DNA of 64,000 nucleotides from Streptomyces sp. NBC_01463. Lineage in GTDB: Bacteria; Actinomycetota; Actinomycetes; Streptomycetales; Streptomycetaceae. Where the stretch lies: positions 7,750,001 through 7,814,000 of the forward strand of contig CP109468.1 of NCBI GenBank assembly GCA_036227345.1, in the 5' to 3' direction. The notes beneath the pieces are model-generated. The model was not told the DNA's origin, made no database searches, and worked only from the letters and a program-made list of their open reading frames with translations. The position numbers were made by a program, and so were the translations under genes. Position 1 is the stretch's first letter. Each line of letters begins with the position of its first letter. Shown piece by piece: positions 33,857 through 41,970 of the stretch.

Positions 33857-34999
33857 ATGTCCTTCGCCCCGTTCGACTGGATCGACGAGGAGGCGCGCCG
33901 CCGCGCGGACGCCGGACTCGTCCGTACGCTCCGGCCGCGGTCCGCCGAACCGGAACTGCTGGACCTCGCGAGCAACGACTACCTCGGCCTGACCCGGCAT
34001 CCGGAGGTGACCGAGGCGGCCGCCGACGCGGCGCGCCGCTGGGGTGGTGGCGCCACCGGCTCCCGGCTGGTCACCGGTTCCACCGCGCTGCACGCCGAGC
34101 TGGAACACGAACTGGCCGAATTCTGCGGTTTCGAGGCCGCACTGGTGCTGTCCTCGGGCTACGCCGCCAACCTCGCGGCGCTCACCGCCCTGACCGCCCG
34201 GGGCTCCCTGATCGTCTCGGACGCGGGCAACCACGCCTCGATCGTCGACGGCTGCCGGCTCTCGCGTGCCGAGACCGCCGTCGTGCCGCACGCCGACCCC
34301 GAGGCGGTGCGCAAGACCCTGCACACGCACCGGGGCAGGGCGCTGGCGGTCACCGACTCGGTCTTCTCGGTCGACGGGGACGCCGCACCGCTGGCCGAAC
34401 TGGCCGCGGCCTGTCGTGCCGAGGACGCGGCTCTGCTCGTCGACGACGCGCACGGCCTGGGCGTACTCGGGGACGGCGGCCGTGGCGCGCTCGCCGCGGT
34501 CGGTCTGGCCGGCGGCGACGGCATCGTCACCACGCTCACCCTCTCCAAGTCCCTGGGCAGCCAGGGCGGGGCGGTGCTGGGACCGGCCCGTGTCATCGAC
34601 CACCTGGTCAACACCGCCCGGACGTTCATCTTCGACACCGGGCTCGCACCGGCCGCCGTCGGCGCCGCCTTGGGCAGCCTGCGACTGCTGCGCCGGGAAC
34701 CGGGACGTGCGGACCGGGCCCGCACGGTCGCCACCGCGCTGTACGAGCAGCTGACCGGAGCCGGTCTGACCGCTGTCCGCCCCGACGCGGCCGTGGTCTC
34801 CGTGCGCGCGCCCTCCGCCGATGCCGCCGTGCGCTGGGCGGCGGACTGCCGGGCGGCCGGCATGGCGGTCGGCTGCTTCCGGCCGCCGTCCGTGCCGGAC
34901 GGCATCTCCCGGCTGAGGCTGACCGCGCGCGCCGATCTCACGGATGAGCAGATCGCCCGTGCGGTGGCGACGATCCGGCGGACGGCACCGGCCGGCTGA
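33857..34999 (+). CDS. bioF: 8-amino-7-oxononanoate synthase
   Basis: A 380-residue alpha-oxoamine synthase. It condenses pimeloyl thioester with alanine. Motifs are [58 protein letters not shown] (PLP Asp/His) and [16 protein letters not shown] (PLP Lys). It is divergent from bioBAD. ATG at 33857 follows a GGGAC site. It provides the first ring-forming step, so the whole late biotin pathway except BioC/BioH-type steps is present here. Confidence 0.97.
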   Translation: MSFAPFDWIDEEARRRADAGLVRTLRPRSAEPELLDLASNDYLGLTRHPEVTEAAADAARRWGGGATGSRLVTGSTALHAELEHELAEFCGFEAALVLSSGYAANLAALTALTARGSLIVSDAGNHASIVDGCRLSRAETAVVPHADPEAVRKTLHTHRGRALAVTDSVFSVDGDAAPLAELAAACRAEDAALLVDDAHGLGVLGDGGRGALAAVGLAGGDGIVTTLTLSKSLGSQGGAVLGPARVIDHLVNTARTFIFDTGLAPAAVGAALGSLRLLRREPGRADRARTVATALYEQLTGAGLTAVRPDAAVVSVRAPSADAAVRWAADCRAAGMAVGCFRPPSVPDGISRLRLTARADLTDEQIARAVATIRRTAPAG

Positions 35000-35017
35000 C
35001 CGGCCCGGCGGCCGGTC
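34998..35017. terminator. Hairpin terminator at the bioF stop
   Basis: GACCGGCC-CGGC-GGCCGGTC is a perfect 8-bp stem with a 4-base loop that begins within the bioF stop codon. It is placed for bioF and the convergent DUF397 gene. Confidence 0.6.
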
Positions 35018-35032
35018 GGGGCCGGGACGGGC

Positions 35033-35239
35033 TCAGCCGACGGCACCGCCGTTCAGGGCGGAGACGAACGACGTCCAGGCCGCTGCGGAGAACTGCAGCG
35101 GCCGCATGGACACGTCCTTCGAGTCGCGTACGGCCAGCCGCCGGCCGGCGAACGGTGCGGCTTCCACGCAGTTGTTCATTCCCGTGCTGCGGCTGCTGCG
35201 CCGCCACCGTAACGCGTGCTGTGCGAGGCAATCCGACAT
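35033..35239 (-). CDS. DUF397 domain protein
   Basis: A 68-residue small protein of the DUF397 family, ATG 35239. The family core is RWRRSSRSTGMNNCVEAA, followed by RRLAVRDSKDVSMRPLQFSAAAWTSFVSAL. It sits 25 bp downstream of an XRE/DUF5753 regulator. Such pairs are frequent in Streptomyces (whiJ-type loci), and the small protein is thought to modulate the HTH partner. Confidence 0.93.
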   Translation of the reverse strand: MSDCLAQHALRWRRSSRSTGMNNCVEAAPFAGRRLAVRDSKDVSMRPLQFSAAAWTSFVSALNGGAVG

Positions 35240-35264
35240 GACGCCCCCCTCGGGCAGTCCGGGG

Positions 35265-36125
35265 TCACTGACCGGCGCGGTCGATTGCGGCGATCAGGTC
35301 CAACGAGTGCTCCGGCGACAGCGCGTGTGCCTGCAGCGTGCGGAAGGCCGAGCTGTACGCCTCGAGGTCTTCTTTCCGCTCCAGGTAGAGGCTACTCGTC
35401 AAATGGTCGAGAACGACCACATCCAGATCAGAAGTGTTCGGAAATGAGAAGATAACGAAAGGTCCCGTGAGTCCCACATAGCCGCCGACCGAGAACGGCA
35501 GCAACTGAAGCTGTACGTGCGGGAGTTGGGCGATGCGGCTGAGGTGGCGGAGCTGTTCCCGCATCACCCGCCGGCCACCGACCTCCCGCCGCAGCACCGC
35601 CTCGTCGAGCACCGCGCTCAGCCGCAGCGGCGGATCGCTCCGCAGCACCCCCTGGCGGGCCAGCCGCACCTCCACGAGCGAGTCCAACTGGCCGGCCGGC
35701 AGCCCGTCGAGGGAGGCACGGGTCACCGCGCGGGCGTAGTCGGCGGTCTGCAACAGGCCGGGCACCACCGATGTCTCCAGCGTGCGCGCCGTGCGCGCCT
35801 GCGATTCCAGGCTGATGAAGTCGCGGTACTGGGGCGGGATCAGGCCCCGGTAGGCGTGCCACCAGCCCGCGCCTCCGCCGCCCGCCGAACCGGCCAGCGC
35901 CTCCAGGACCTCGCGAAGCTTCGGGTCGTGCATGCCGTACGCGTCCAGCAGCCGCGTCACATCGCCGGGCCGCACTCCGCTGACACCGGTCTCGATCCGG
36001 CTGACCTTCGACTGGTGCCAGCCGAGCAGCCGCGCCGCGTCCCGGCTGGTGAGTCCCGACGCATGGCGCAGACTCCGCAGCTCCTCCCCGAGCTTGCGGC
36101 GTCGCACCGCAGGGCCGTGCTGCAT
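35265..36125 (-). CDS. XRE-family regulator with DUF5753 (WhiJ-like)
   Basis: A 286-residue protein, ATG 36125 with GGGAGG site. Residues ~8-65 form an XRE helix-turn-helix (LGEELRSLRHASGLTSRDAARLLGWHQSKVSRIETGVSGV). The remainder is the DUF5753 effector-like domain (FISLESQARTARTLETSVVPGLLQTADYARAV, LPHVQLQLLPFSVGGYVGLTGPFVIFSFP). It is the central part of the three-gene module with DUF397 and the divergent ATP-binding protein. These regulators affect development and antibiotic production in several Streptomyces. Confidence 0.93.
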   Translation of the reverse strand: MQHGPAVRRRKLGEELRSLRHASGLTSRDAARLLGWHQSKVSRIETGVSGVRPGDVTRLLDAYGMHDPKLREVLEALAGSAGGGGAGWWHAYRGLIPPQYRDFISLESQARTARTLETSVVPGLLQTADYARAVTRASLDGLPAGQLDSLVEVRLARQGVLRSDPPLRLSAVLDEAVLRREVGGRRVMREQLRHLSRIAQLPHVQLQLLPFSVGGYVGLTGPFVIFSFPNTSDLDVVVLDHLTSSLYLERKEDLEAYSSAFRTLQAHALSPEHSLDLIAAIDRAGQ

Positions 36126-36211
36126 GTGATGCCTCCCTCCCACTCCCCGCCGAGCGGACAGTTTGGCGCCCGCGCGGGGTGTCCGGGGCAGAGTTCACCG
36201 CTTTGAGCGAC

Positions 36212-36227
36212 AGATATATGCATATCT
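36212..36227. promoter_or_regulatory. AT-rich inverted repeat in the whiJ-type module
   Basis: AGATAT-ATGC-ATATCT is a perfect 6+4+6 inverted repeat with no G or C in the arms apart from one each, striking in this genome. It lies between the XRE gene and the divergent ATP-binding gene and is a candidate XRE operator or promoter element. Confidence 0.45.
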
Positions 36228-36334
36228 TGGTGGATCGCCGTCACCGAGGGCAGCATCAGTGGCAATCTGGCGCGAAGCACAACCCGGACCGTCGATCGCG
36301 GGGTCGCTACCGGGTGGGAAAGGGACGGCTCGCC

Positions 36335-36766
36335 ATGGCAGACCACCAAGAAGCAAGCGTCACTCTGCCGAGCGAGCCGGTATCGGTGTCCGCGGCCCGG
36401 CGGTACGTGGCCCGGGTGCTGGCCGAATGGGGACTGCCCGACGGCACGGAGACGGCCGAGACCGTCCGGCTCATCGTCTCGGAGCTCGCGACCAACGCCG
36501 TCCAGCACACCTTCGGACAGTCGCCCACCTTCACCGTGGACATCCGCCTGGAGCGGGAGGAGCAGCTGCGGCTCGGGGTGACGGACAGTCACCCGCGCTG
36601 GCCGCAGCGGCTCCCCGCGGCCGTCCAGCAGGACAACGGCCGCGGGATGGTGATCATTCGTGCGCTGGCCAAGGAGTACGGCGGCCGGCTGACCGTCACC
36701 CCCACTGCCGACGGCGGCAAGACCGTCTGGATCGCGCTGCCTTGGCACGTTCCCGTCCAGCAGTGA
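36335..36766 (+). CDS. ATP-binding protein (HATPase_c, anti-sigma-factor-like)
   Basis: A 143-residue GHKL ATPase related to RsbW/SpoIIAB. N box is VRLIVSELATNAVQHTFG; the G1 box is QDNGRGMVIIRALAKEYGG; the C-terminal strand is GKTVWIALPW. ATG 36335 follows AAGGGA. The frame runs upstream but lacks support. It belongs to the DUF397/XRE module and is divergent from it. Family members bind partner switch proteins; a sigma factor target is not identified here. Confidence 0.9.
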   Translation: MADHQEASVTLPSEPVSVSAARRYVARVLAEWGLPDGTETAETVRLIVSELATNAVQHTFGQSPTFTVDIRLEREEQLRLGVTDSHPRWPQRLPAAVQQDNGRGMVIIRALAKEYGGRLTVTPTADGGKTVWIALPWHVPVQQ

Positions 36767-36851
36767 GCCCGCCGCGTGGCCCGGCCCGGCCACGGTCCTG
36801 GCGCCGTCTCCTTCGCCGTCTCTGCCGCTGCCCCGCAGTGGCCCGTCCCGG

Positions 36852-37772
36852 TCACTGCGGTACGGACCCCGCCCTCCCGAAACCGCTCCGCAGGAGCGCC
36901 CGCAGCGTGGCCGCCGCGGCGCTCGACCGGTCGCCGCGGTGGACCACGGAGATCGTCCGGCGGAACGCGGCCGGCTCCAGCCGGCGTACCGACAGGGGTG
37001 TCGGCGACATCGCCGCGACCATCTCGGGCACCACCGCCATCCCGATGCCCGCGCTGACCAGGGCGCACACCAGCGCGTAGCCGGGCGACTCGCAGACCAC
37101 CGCCGGCAGCGCCCCCGCCTCGGCGAGTGCGCTCTCCACCCCGCGCCGCGGCGGATGGGTGGGCGCGCTGCTGATCAGGGGCCGGCCCGCGAGGTCCGTC
37201 ACCGGGAGCCGGCCGCTGCCGTCGGCCAGGACCTGCCCGACGGCCGTGATCAGCACCAGTTCCTCGATCAGGAGCGGTTCGGCCAGGACGCCCGAGGGCA
37301 GCGTCGTCGCCGCGGCCGGTTCGTACGCATGGGTCAGCGCCAGATCCACCTCGCCCGCCGCCACCGCGGTCACCCCGTCCGGCGGCTCGTAGTCGGTGAC
37401 GATCAGCTCCACGTCCGGGTGCGCGCGGCGGAACGCGCTCAGGACCGGGGGCAGCAGATGGATGCCCGCCGTGGTGAACGTGCCGACCCGCAGACGCCCG
37501 CCGGAGAGTCCGGCGAGACGCGCCAGCTCATGACGGGCCTGCTCCATCTCGTCGAGGACCCGCCGGGCCCGCCCGGCCAGCAGCTCGCCCGCCGCCGTGA
37601 GGCGGGCGCCGCGGTGATGGCGCACCAGCAGCGCTGCCCCCGCCTCCCGCTCCAGTTTGGCGAGCTGCTGGGACAGGGCGGGAGCGGTGTATCCCAGGCG
37701 GGCGGCGGCCCGCGTGATCGAACCGGCCTCCGCGACCGCCACCAGCGCCGCGAGCCGTGTCGGGTCGTACAT
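36852..37772 (-). CDS. LysR family transcriptional regulator
   Basis: A 306-residue LTTR. The N-terminal winged helix is RLAALVAVAEAGSITRAAARLGYTAPALSQQLAKLEREAGAALL. The effector domain has the periplasmic-binding fold (GGRLRVGTFTTAGIHLLPPVL, AGIGMAVVPEMV). It lies 72 bp from the divergent lysE-type gene, which it very likely controls. The intergenic region contains related arms (AAGCGT and ACGCT) that could be its site. The inducer is probably a transported amino acid or homolog. Confidence 0.94.
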   Translation of the reverse strand: MYDPTRLAALVAVAEAGSITRAAARLGYTAPALSQQLAKLEREAGAALLVRHHRGARLTAAGELLAGRARRVLDEMEQARHELARLAGLSGGRLRVGTFTTAGIHLLPPVLSAFRRAHPDVELIVTDYEPPDGVTAVAAGEVDLALTHAYEPAAATTLPSGVLAEPLLIEELVLITAVGQVLADGSGRLPVTDLAGRPLISSAPTHPPRRGVESALAEAGALPAVVCESPGYALVCALVSAGIGMAVVPEMVAAMSPTPLSVRRLEPAAFRRTISVVHRGDRSSAAAATLRALLRSGFGRAGSVPQ

Positions 37773-37844
37773 TAAGCGTTCCTTTTGGCAGACCCAGAAG
37801 ATTGCAAGTACACGCTAAAGGCTTACGGGGTCCAGTGTGGAGCC

Positions 37845-38486
37845 ATGGACGCACAACTGACCGCCTTCGTCGGCGTCGCCGCCGGCATGGTCGCGCTGCC
37901 CGGCGCGGACTTCACCGTCGTCGTACGCAACGCCCTCGCCTCGCGGTCGGCGGGAGTGGCGACGGCTCTCGGGGTCGCCGGCGGCCTCCTCGTCCACACC
38001 GCGCTCGCCGTCGCCGGGCTGGCCGCCGTGCTGGTGGCGGTACCCGTGCTGTTCCGGACGGTCCAGCTCCTCGGCGGCGCGTACGTGCTCTACCTGGGCA
38101 TCGGGGCCCTGCTCGCGGCCCGGCGCCGGCCGGAACCGGGCAGCGGGCCGGAGGAGGAGACCGGTGCGCGGGCCACGAAGGGAACCGGGCAGGCGCTGCG
38201 CCAGGGCTTCCTCACCAACGCACTGAACCCCAAGGCGCCCGTGCTCTTCCTGAGCCTGCTGCCGCAGTTCGTGCCGGACGGGGCCGCGCCCCTGCCCAGA
38301 ACGCTGCTGCTGGCCGCGATCGTCGTGTTGCTGGCGCTGATCTGGTTCCCGGCCGTGGCGCTCCTGGTGGACCGCCTGGGGCGGTGGCTGCGCCGGCCGC
38401 GTACCGCCCGGGCGATCGAGGGCGGCAGCGGCGCGGCACTCACCGCACTGGGGCTGGTCCTGGTGACCGGTCCGCTGCTGCGCTGA
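37845..38486 (+). CDS. LysE family translocator
   Basis: A 213-residue exporter with about six helices. It opens with TAFVGVAAGMVALPGADFTVVVRNALASRSAGVATALGVAGG, the LysE/RhtB signature region, and has GFLTNALNPKAPVLFLSLLPQFV, the conserved NPKA loop. Family members export amino acids or homoserine lactones. ATG 37845 follows GGAG. It forms a regulator-exporter pair with the divergent LysR gene. Confidence 0.94.
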   Translation: MDAQLTAFVGVAAGMVALPGADFTVVVRNALASRSAGVATALGVAGGLLVHTALAVAGLAAVLVAVPVLFRTVQLLGGAYVLYLGIGALLAARRRPEPGSGPEEETGARATKGTGQALRQGFLTNALNPKAPVLFLSLLPQFVPDGAAPLPRTLLLAAIVVLLALIWFPAVALLVDRLGRWLRRPRTARAIEGGSGAALTALGLVLVTGPLLR

Positions 38487-38525
38487 CGCGCGGGCGGGAC
38501 CGGGGGCCGGGACGGAGCAGGGGCC

Positions 38526-38999
38526 TCAGCGGACCCGCCCGTAGTAGACGCTCTTCGTCCAGATCTTCTCCAGGCGGACCACGGCCCCGGTCTTGGGCGA
38601 GTGCCAGATCTTGCCGCTGCCCGCGTAGATGCCGACGTGGTAGATGCTGCGGCCGGAGTGGAAGAAGACCAGATCGCCGCGTTGCCGCTTGGCGGACGAG
38701 ATGTGGCGGGTCTTGTTGTACTGCTGCTGGGCCGTGCGAGGGAGCTTCTTGCCCACCTTCTTGAACGAATAGAGCGTCAGGCCGGAACAGTCGAAGCGGC
38801 TGGGGCCGGTGGCCCCCCACCGGTAGGGCGCCCCCTTCTTCGACGCGGCGATGTTGAGCGCCTTCATCGAATGGGTCGCGGCCTGGGCGTCGGTCACGAC
38901 GCCGGGAACGAACAGCGTGCCGCCGACGGCGGCGAGTGTCATCACCGAAGCCGTGGTGGCCCGGGCGAGCAGAGACGGGACATGAACCTGCGCAGTCAT
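38526..38999 (-). CDS. C40 family NlpC/P60 peptidoglycan hydrolase
   Basis: A 157-residue secreted hydrolase. The signal peptide covers ~1-40 (LLARATTASVMTLAAVGGTLFVPGVV, cleavage near AQA-AT). The NlpC/P60 domain has the catalytic cysteine in RFDCSGLTLYSF (Cys 71) and histidines in YHVGIYAGSGKIWH (121 and 133). It cuts stem peptides in the cell wall. ATG 38999 was chosen because homology and the signal peptide start there; the frame further up covers the riboswitch-like leader and is not coding. Expression is probably set by c-di-AMP and Crp (see 39006-39165 and 39283). Confidence 0.94.
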   Translation of the reverse strand: MTAQVHVPSLLARATTASVMTLAAVGGTLFVPGVVTDAQAATHSMKALNIAASKKGAPYRWGATGPSRFDCSGLTLYSFKKVGKKLPRTAQQQYNKTRHISSAKRQRGDLVFFHSGRSIYHVGIYAGSGKIWHSPKTGAVVRLEKIWTKSVYYGRVR

Positions 39000-39005
39000 G
39001 CGCAA

Positions 39006-39165
39006 CCCTTCGTCAGCCGCCTGTGAAGGATGACCTGTCGGGTTCGGGCTGGCGAAGTCGCCCGGCCGCGGATGCGGCTTCACCCCGAGGGACGACCGGA
39101 AGTCCGGTCGGCCCGTTGTGCTCGGGTCCTCCACTCCTGCCGATCCACTCCTGTCGACCAGGCAT
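39006..39165 (-). ncRNA. c-di-AMP riboswitch (ydaO/yuaA type) candidate
   Basis: The leader on the minus strand holds the conserved blocks of this aptamer in order: a GGAGGACCCGAG start, CTCGGGGTGAAGCCG, GGCCGGGCGACTTCGCCAG, and GCCCGAACCCGACAGG with the closing CAGGCGGCTGACGAAGG. Actinobacterial members precede cell-wall hydrolases (rpf, NlpC/P60), as here. Binding of c-di-AMP lowers expression of such genes. The start codon of the hydrolase lies directly after the aptamer. Exact ends are approximate and were judged by eye. Confidence 0.78.
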
Positions 39166-39282
39166 CCGGGCGGCGGCAGGACTCGGCGTCCGCCCGGACC
39201 GCCCCGCCGCGGTGGCGGGGGCTTGTCGTCCCAGGGATCTTGACTCACCGGGTGCCGGATTTCCGAGGTGAAACGGCGATAT

Positions 39283-39296
39283 GTGAGGCTCATCAC
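39283..39296. promoter_or_regulatory. Crp-like site upstream of the wall hydrolase
   Basis: GTGAGGCTCATCAC fits GTGA-N6-TCAC perfectly and with flanks TGTGA...TCACG nearly the full Crp consensus. It lies about 120 bp upstream of the riboswitch start on the promoter side. In Streptomyces the rpfA wall-hydrolase gene is under both Crp and a c-di-AMP riboswitch, so the pairing is meaningful. Confidence 0.55.
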
Positions 39297-39503
39297 GACT
39301 GGCCCGTTCGGGTGGACAGGTGAAGTTCAGGTGGATCGCCCGAGTCCGTCGGCCGGTGCCGTACCAGCGACGGAACGGGAGATTTCACCCACTGTCCACC
39401 TTGAAAACGCAAATCGAGTTGTCCCTCGTGCGAAGTAACGCCTACGCCGAACGAGCGAGAAAATCTGATCCGCCAGCCGGGCGTGTCGACGCCGGGGAGT
39501 TGA
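39297..39503. other. Intergenic stretch, nothing recognised
   Basis: Upstream of the hydrolase leader and downstream of the convergent-oriented 104-residue gene. No gene seen. A 14-bp palindrome GAGTTGATCAACTC spans 39497-39510 at the right edge, overlapping the stop of the neighbour. Confidence 0.5.
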
Positions 39504-39818
39504 TCAACTCGGCGGGTCGGGCGGCACGGTGACGCGTCCGGCGCGCCGCTCGCCGTCCAGCAGGCGCAACGCCCGGGTCAACGTGGCTGCGTGGATCTGG
39601 GCTTCGCCCCGCTCGTGCATCAACGCGAGGGCGTCCCGCAGCGCGGCCGCGTACGAGGCGAGCGCCTGGGCGGCGCGCAGGGCGCCGTACGTGTCGCCGC
39701 CGTGGGACGGATTGATCCGGCCCACCTGGTCGAGGACTTGCAGGTAGCGGTCGATGAACTCGCCCTCGGCACGGGTCAGGGCGGGCAGCGGCGGGAACTC
39801 CGGTGGCTGCATCGGCAC
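39504..39818 (-). CDS. Small hypothetical protein coupled to clpP-like gene
   Basis: A 104-residue predicted all-helical soluble protein, not recognised (PPLPALTRAEGEFIDRYLQVL, GALRAAQALASYAAALRDAL, LTRALRLLDGERRAG). GTG start at 39818, one base after the ClpP-like stop, so translation is coupled. The tight coupling suggests joint function, for example a partner or adaptor of the Clp-like protein. That is inference. Confidence 0.75.
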   Translation of the reverse strand: MPMQPPEFPPLPALTRAEGEFIDRYLQVLDQVGRINPSHGGDTYGALRAAQALASYAAALRDALALMHERGEAQIHAATLTRALRLLDGERRAGRVTVPPDPPS

Positions 39819-39819
39819 T

Positions 39820-40455
39820 TCACCGCGCGGGGCGGGGCGGCAGCGAAAGGTCGCGGTTCTGCACGATGTGGTCGACCAGTCCGTAGGCCTTGGCGCCCTC
39901 GGCGTCGAGGATGAGATCGCGCTCGGTGTCGGCGTCGATCTCCTCGGCGGGGCGGCCCGTGTGACGGGCCAGCATGCCGGTCAGGGTCTCGCGCATCCGG
40001 GCCAGTTCCCGCGCCTCGATCTCCAGGTCGGAGGGCTGTCCCTGTACCGGCTCGGCGAGTTCGGGCTGCTGCACCACGACACGGGCGCCGGGGAGGGCGT
40101 GCCGCCGCCCAGGCGCGCCCGCGGCGAGCAGGACGGCGGCGCCTGCCCCCGCCTGGCCGAGGCAGAAGGTCTCCACCTCGCAGGTGAGGTACGCCATCGT
40201 GTCGTAGACGGCGGTCATGGCGCCGAACGAGCCGCCGGGAGAGTTGATGTAGAGCGAGATGGGCCGGTCCGGGGCGTCGTGCTCCAGGTACATGAACTGC
40301 GCGACCAGGTCGTTGGCCGCGACGTCGTCGACCGGCGTCCCGAGGAAGACGACCCGCTCGGCCAGCAGCTTGGAGTACGGATCGAGGGTGCGGGTGCCCT
40401 GGGCCGTGCGCTCGGTGAACTCGGGCAGGACGTGACGGGCGGCGGGGCGGTACAT
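39820..40455 (-). CDS. ClpP-like protein lacking catalytic Ser and His
   Basis: A 211-residue ClpP/S14 homologue. The fold motifs are kept: [37 protein letters not shown], and [22 protein letters not shown]. The active-site segment that is GQAASMG in active ClpP reads GQAGAGA here, with the catalytic Ser replaced by Ala104. The catalytic His in IHQP reads VQQP (Gln129). The Asp (180) is kept. It is thus probably inactive as a protease but may join hetero-oligomers with active ClpP, like ClpR of cyanobacteria. ATG 40455 was chosen by homology. Divergent from a Phd antitoxin gene and followed by a coupled small gene. Confidence 0.93.
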   Translation of the reverse strand: MYRPAARHVLPEFTERTAQGTRTLDPYSKLLAERVVFLGTPVDDVAANDLVAQFMYLEHDAPDRPISLYINSPGGSFGAMTAVYDTMAYLTCEVETFCLGQAGAGAAVLLAAGAPGRRHALPGARVVVQQPELAEPVQGQPSDLEIEARELARMRETLTGMLARHTGRPAEEIDADTERDLILDAEGAKAYGLVDHIVQNRDLSLPPRPAR

Positions 40456-40506
40456 GGTGTGGCCTCTCCTCCGGGCGCACGGGGGCCGGGAAGGCACCCG
40501 CGCACG

Positions 40507-40538
40507 CTTCTGTAAAAAATGTACAGGACGTACAGAAG
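40507..40538. promoter_or_regulatory. Nested inverted repeats in the clpP-like / phd promoter region
   Basis: CTTCTGTA (40507-40514) pairs with TACAGAAG (40531-40538). Inside, TGTAC-N5-GTACA (40520-40534) forms a second inverted repeat. The region is AT-rich for this genome. It lies in the 98-bp gap between the two divergent start codons and is a likely Phd operator. Confidence 0.55.
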
Positions 40539-40553
40539 GTTATGATGGGGAGC

Positions 40554-40838
40554 ATGGCCTACGAGATTCCGGTGACGCAAGCCCGCGCTGAGCTCGCCGA
40601 ACTGATCAACCGAGTCGTCTACGGCGGCGAGCGAGTGGTCGTGACGCGGCACGGCAAGCCGCTCGTGGCGTTCGTATCGGCCGCTGACCTGGAGCGACTT
40701 GAGAACGACGAGGCGGCGGAGCAGGAGCAGGTGATCAGTTCGGTCTCCTCGATCGGCTCCTCGTCGTCCGCTGCGGGCGAACGGCACCGCTTCGGGATCG
40801 CCGCGGAGCACCGGGGGCAGCAGGGCCCGGGCAACTGA
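40554..40838 (+). CDS. Phd/YefM family antitoxin, no adjacent toxin
   Basis: A 94-residue protein. Residues 1-55 are the Phd/YefM fold (MAYEIPVTQARAELAELINRVVYGGERVVVTRHGKPLVAFVSAADLERLE). The C-terminus is a Ser-rich disordered tail (SSVSSIGSSSS). Phd-type proteins bind DNA and neutralise a toxin encoded downstream; no toxin gene follows. It stops at 40838 and the next gene is on the opposite strand. It is an orphan antitoxin or a stand-alone regulator of the divergent ClpP-like gene. ATG 40554 follows GGGGAG. Confidence 0.9.
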   Translation: MAYEIPVTQARAELAELINRVVYGGERVVVTRHGKPLVAFVSAADLERLENDEAAEQEQVISSVSSIGSSSSAAGERHRFGIAAEHRGQQGPGN

Positions 40839-40857
40839 CCCGCCCTGCCCGCCCCCT

Positions 40858-40875
40858 CCGGAGACGGTGCTCCGG
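40858..40875. terminator. Short hairpin, possible bidirectional terminator
   Basis: CCGGAG-N6-CTCCGG between the convergent phd and membrane-protein genes. The 6-bp stem is short. Confidence 0.4.
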
Positions 40876-40879
40876 CTCT

Positions 40880-41872
40880 TCATCCCACCCGTGCGGCTTC
40901 GCGCGCGGGTGCGGCGCCGGGCGCTTCCGGCGCCGGTGGCCGGCGGCGCCCTCCGGCGATCACCGCGATCAGCCCGAGTGCGGCCCACAGGGCGAGGGTG
41001 AGGGCCGCGCCGCCCGCCGCGCGCCCGTCGAAGAACGCGACCGACCGCACCAGTGAGCCGCCCGCGCCCGGGGGGAGCCACTGGCCGATCATCCCGGCCG
41101 GCCGGGGGAGCAGTTCGGGTGCGCTGGTGACTCCGGAGAACGGGTTGCCCACGAGGACCATGAGCAGGGCGCCGAGGCCGATGCCCGCCGGGCCGATCAG
41201 TGCCGCGAGCCCCGCCACCGTCGCGCCGATGGCCAGCACGGTGAGGCCGAGGGCCCCCGCCTCGCTCCACCAGTCGCCGGTGAGGACCCCGAGCCAGCTG
41301 TCGGTGAGCGCGGTGGCGATGATTCCGACGAGTGCGGCCGCGCCCAGCAGCGCCAGGGCTGCCCGCCCGCCGCGCAGTCGCAGCAGGGTCACGGCCGAAC
41401 CGGCGACCACGCCTGCGATGGCCAGGGGCAGGATGCTCGCGCCGAGCACGCTGCCGCGTGGATCCGCGGCCGGTGCCGCCACCACGTCCGTGACCGGCAC
41501 GGCGGTGCCGGCCGGGGCCGAACCGGCCACCGCGTCGTGCAGCAACTGGGCGACCACGGGGCCGGCCGCGGACGCGGTCAGTAGCTCGGGGCCCCGGGGG
41601 GTGACGACCACCGCGCCGTATACGGCCCGGTGCTCGATCGCGGTGCGGGCGGCGGCCGCGGAGTCGTACCGGTGGATCTCGAAGGCGCCGTCGCGCTGTC
41701 CGAGCTGCCGCTGGAGCTGATCGGCGGCGGGGGCGGAGCCTGCGATGCCGACGGGAAGATCCCGTGGGGCCATCCGGGCGGCGGGCCAGGCGAACGCCCA
41801 GAGGGCGAGGGCCACCACGACGGGGACCAGCAGAACGACCGCCACCAAACGGTGGTTCGGGGCAGCGGGCAT
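40880..41872 (-). CDS. Membrane protein (ABC-2/Pip-like permease)
   Basis: A 330-residue integral membrane protein. The N-terminal helix (LVAVVLLVPVVVALALWAFAW) is followed by an extracytoplasmic domain (RDLPVGIAGSAPAADQLQRQL, YGAVVVTPRGPELLTASAAGPVV). At least six helices complete the C-terminal half (LPLAIAGVVAGSAVTLL, ALALLGAAALVGIIA, LGLTVLAIGATVAGLAAL, and others). This YhgE/Pip-like arrangement occurs in drug- and phage-related membrane proteins; the exact role is not known. It is divergent from a TetR regulator, with operator-like repeats between. ATG 41872 follows GAGG. Confidence 0.85.
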   Translation of the reverse strand: MPAAPNHRLVAVVLLVPVVVALALWAFAWPAARMAPRDLPVGIAGSAPAADQLQRQLGQRDGAFEIHRYDSAAAARTAIEHRAVYGAVVVTPRGPELLTASAAGPVVAQLLHDAVAGSAPAGTAVPVTDVVAAPAADPRGSVLGASILPLAIAGVVAGSAVTLLRLRGGRAALALLGAAALVGIIATALTDSWLGVLTGDWWSEAGALGLTVLAIGATVAGLAALIGPAGIGLGALLMVLVGNPFSGVTSAPELLPRPAGMIGQWLPPGAGGSLVRSVAFFDGRAAGGAALTLALWAALGLIAVIAGGRRRPPAPEAPGAAPAREAARVG

Positions 41873-41970
41873 GACGGGACCTCGATTCAGGGAGAGCGAT
41901 TCCATGCGGGTGCGGGTGCGGGTGCTGTGACGGGGCGCTTCAGCGGGCGCTCCACGGACACTTCATAGAG

